A DNA stretch of 42,954 bases from Christensenellaceae bacterium. GTDB lineage: Bacteria; Bacillota; Clostridia; Christensenellales; DTU072. The position numbers were made by a program, and so were the translations under genes. The notes under the pieces were generated by a model. It searched no databases and was not told where the DNA came from. It worked only from the letters and a program-made list of their open reading frames with translations. Each line of letters starts with the position of its first letter. Positions within the stretch are counted from its first letter, which is position 1. Shown here in pieces: positions 42,652 to 42,954 of the stretch. The stretch spans positions 1-42,954 of the forward strand of contig JAITLB010000185.1 of assembly GCA_031278175.1 (NCBI GenBank), given 5' to 3'.

Positions 42652-42954
42652 CATTTGCGGAATTTCAAAGTCGTATGCCGCTCGAAAAATCTTAAACGCT
42701 ATCACTTTTACAATATATAAAGGTGATTTCATTTCCATTCAAGGCTGCTCTGGTGCGGGGAAAAGCACATTGATAAATATCATGGCAGGGTTCGAGACAC
42801 CTGATTCTGGGCAAGTTAAAATTGATGGAATATCAATAGGTGCGTGCTTGAAACAGGGTGTAATGGCGCGAAATGTCGGCTTTGTTTTTCAAGCATATAA
42901 TCTATTATCGGGTAGAACTGTTAAGGATAATATTATGTTGCCAACAATGTATGC
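42632..42954 (+). CDS. ABC transporter ATP-binding protein (MacB/LolD-like), cut by window end
   Basis: ATG 42632 follows GGGGTGA and opens a frame that runs off the window after 107 codons. It contains a Walker A GCSGAGKST (residues 38-46) and the Q-loop GFVFQAYNLL (Gln87). The start VDICGISKSYAARKILNAIT is the usual A-loop region. The short spacing and FQxYNLL wording fit the MacB/LolD class, which powers export or lipoprotein-type transport with FtsX-like permeases. The signature LSGGQ and Walker B lie beyond the edge. A permease gene is expected downstream. Confidence 0.9.
   Translation, partial: MCEPIVDICGISKSYAARKILNAITFTIYKGDFISIQGCSGAGKSTLINIMAGFETPDSGQVKIDGISIGACLKQGVMARNVGFVFQAYNLLSGRTVKDNIMLPTMY

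Noticed and set aside
1..42954. tRNA, rRNA, tmRNA, RNase P or SRP RNA genes
   Set aside because: Spacers were read for TTCGAATC-type T-loops and the conserved cores of the larger RNAs; none was found.

Overview
The window is AT-rich bacterial chromosomal DNA (judged by eye, well below 45% GC) with ordinary bacterial coding logic. A three-gene GerA/GerC/GerB spore-germination operon, a DUF5685 gene paired with a J-domain-like gene, a clostridial-type small P-loop protein, pyruvate phosphate dikinase and a murC/murG pair together point to an endospore-forming Firmicute of the class Clostridia, probably an uncultured gut-type lineage. Nothing in the sequence fixes the genus. I see no rRNA, tRNA, CRISPR array, prophage or insertion sequence.

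Layout. 1-3.5 kb: murC and murG on the minus strand. 4-7.6 kb: rsmG, then an O-antigen-ligase-like polymerase and a PlsC-like acyltransferase behind a hairpin-rich leader. 8-10.3 kb: gltX and a small P-loop protein, separated by a possible small RNA gene. 11-15.7 kb: a thrC-trpS-DUF5685-J-like-membrane protein operon. 16-18.9 kb: ppdK behind a long leader holding a short ORF and mutually exclusive hairpins. 19-20.6 kb: an AAA/DUF4143 ATPase whose promoter lies in a 33-bp tandem repeat. 21-25.5 kb: a BspA-type leucine-rich lipoprotein overlapping thiN, then a condensation-domain acyltransferase. 25.5-29.3 kb: the germinant receptor operon (A-C-B order). 29.6-35.4 kb: a long minus-strand operon of ROK kinase, iorB, paaK, tandem-ACT protein, 5-formyl-THF cyclo-ligase, an RsmD-CoaD fusion and a coiled-coil protein, ending in an intrinsic terminator. 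35.5-40 kb: an RpiB-ManA fusion, then a lipoprotein overlapping a Sua5-type tsaC. 40.5-42.95 kb: a decayed small gene, a lipoprotein with a damaged start, a membrane-fusion-like protein and an ABC ATPase cut by the window edge, which together look like an export system.

Three features stand out. First, there are two gene fusions: RsmD-CoaD and RpiB-ManA. Second, several monocistronic or first genes (rsmG, the LRR lipoprotein, the 613-aa lipoprotein, probably murC and gerA) have a -10 box where a Shine-Dalgarno should be, so their mRNAs would be leaderless. Third, the spacers hold extended inverted repeats, some with a promoter or terminator attached. The strongest are at 5056-5258, 9573-9761, 10371-10432, 15938-16206 and 29484-29569. 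These are candidates for undescribed structured RNAs, but chance inverted repeats are common in AT-rich DNA and each needs a covariation test.
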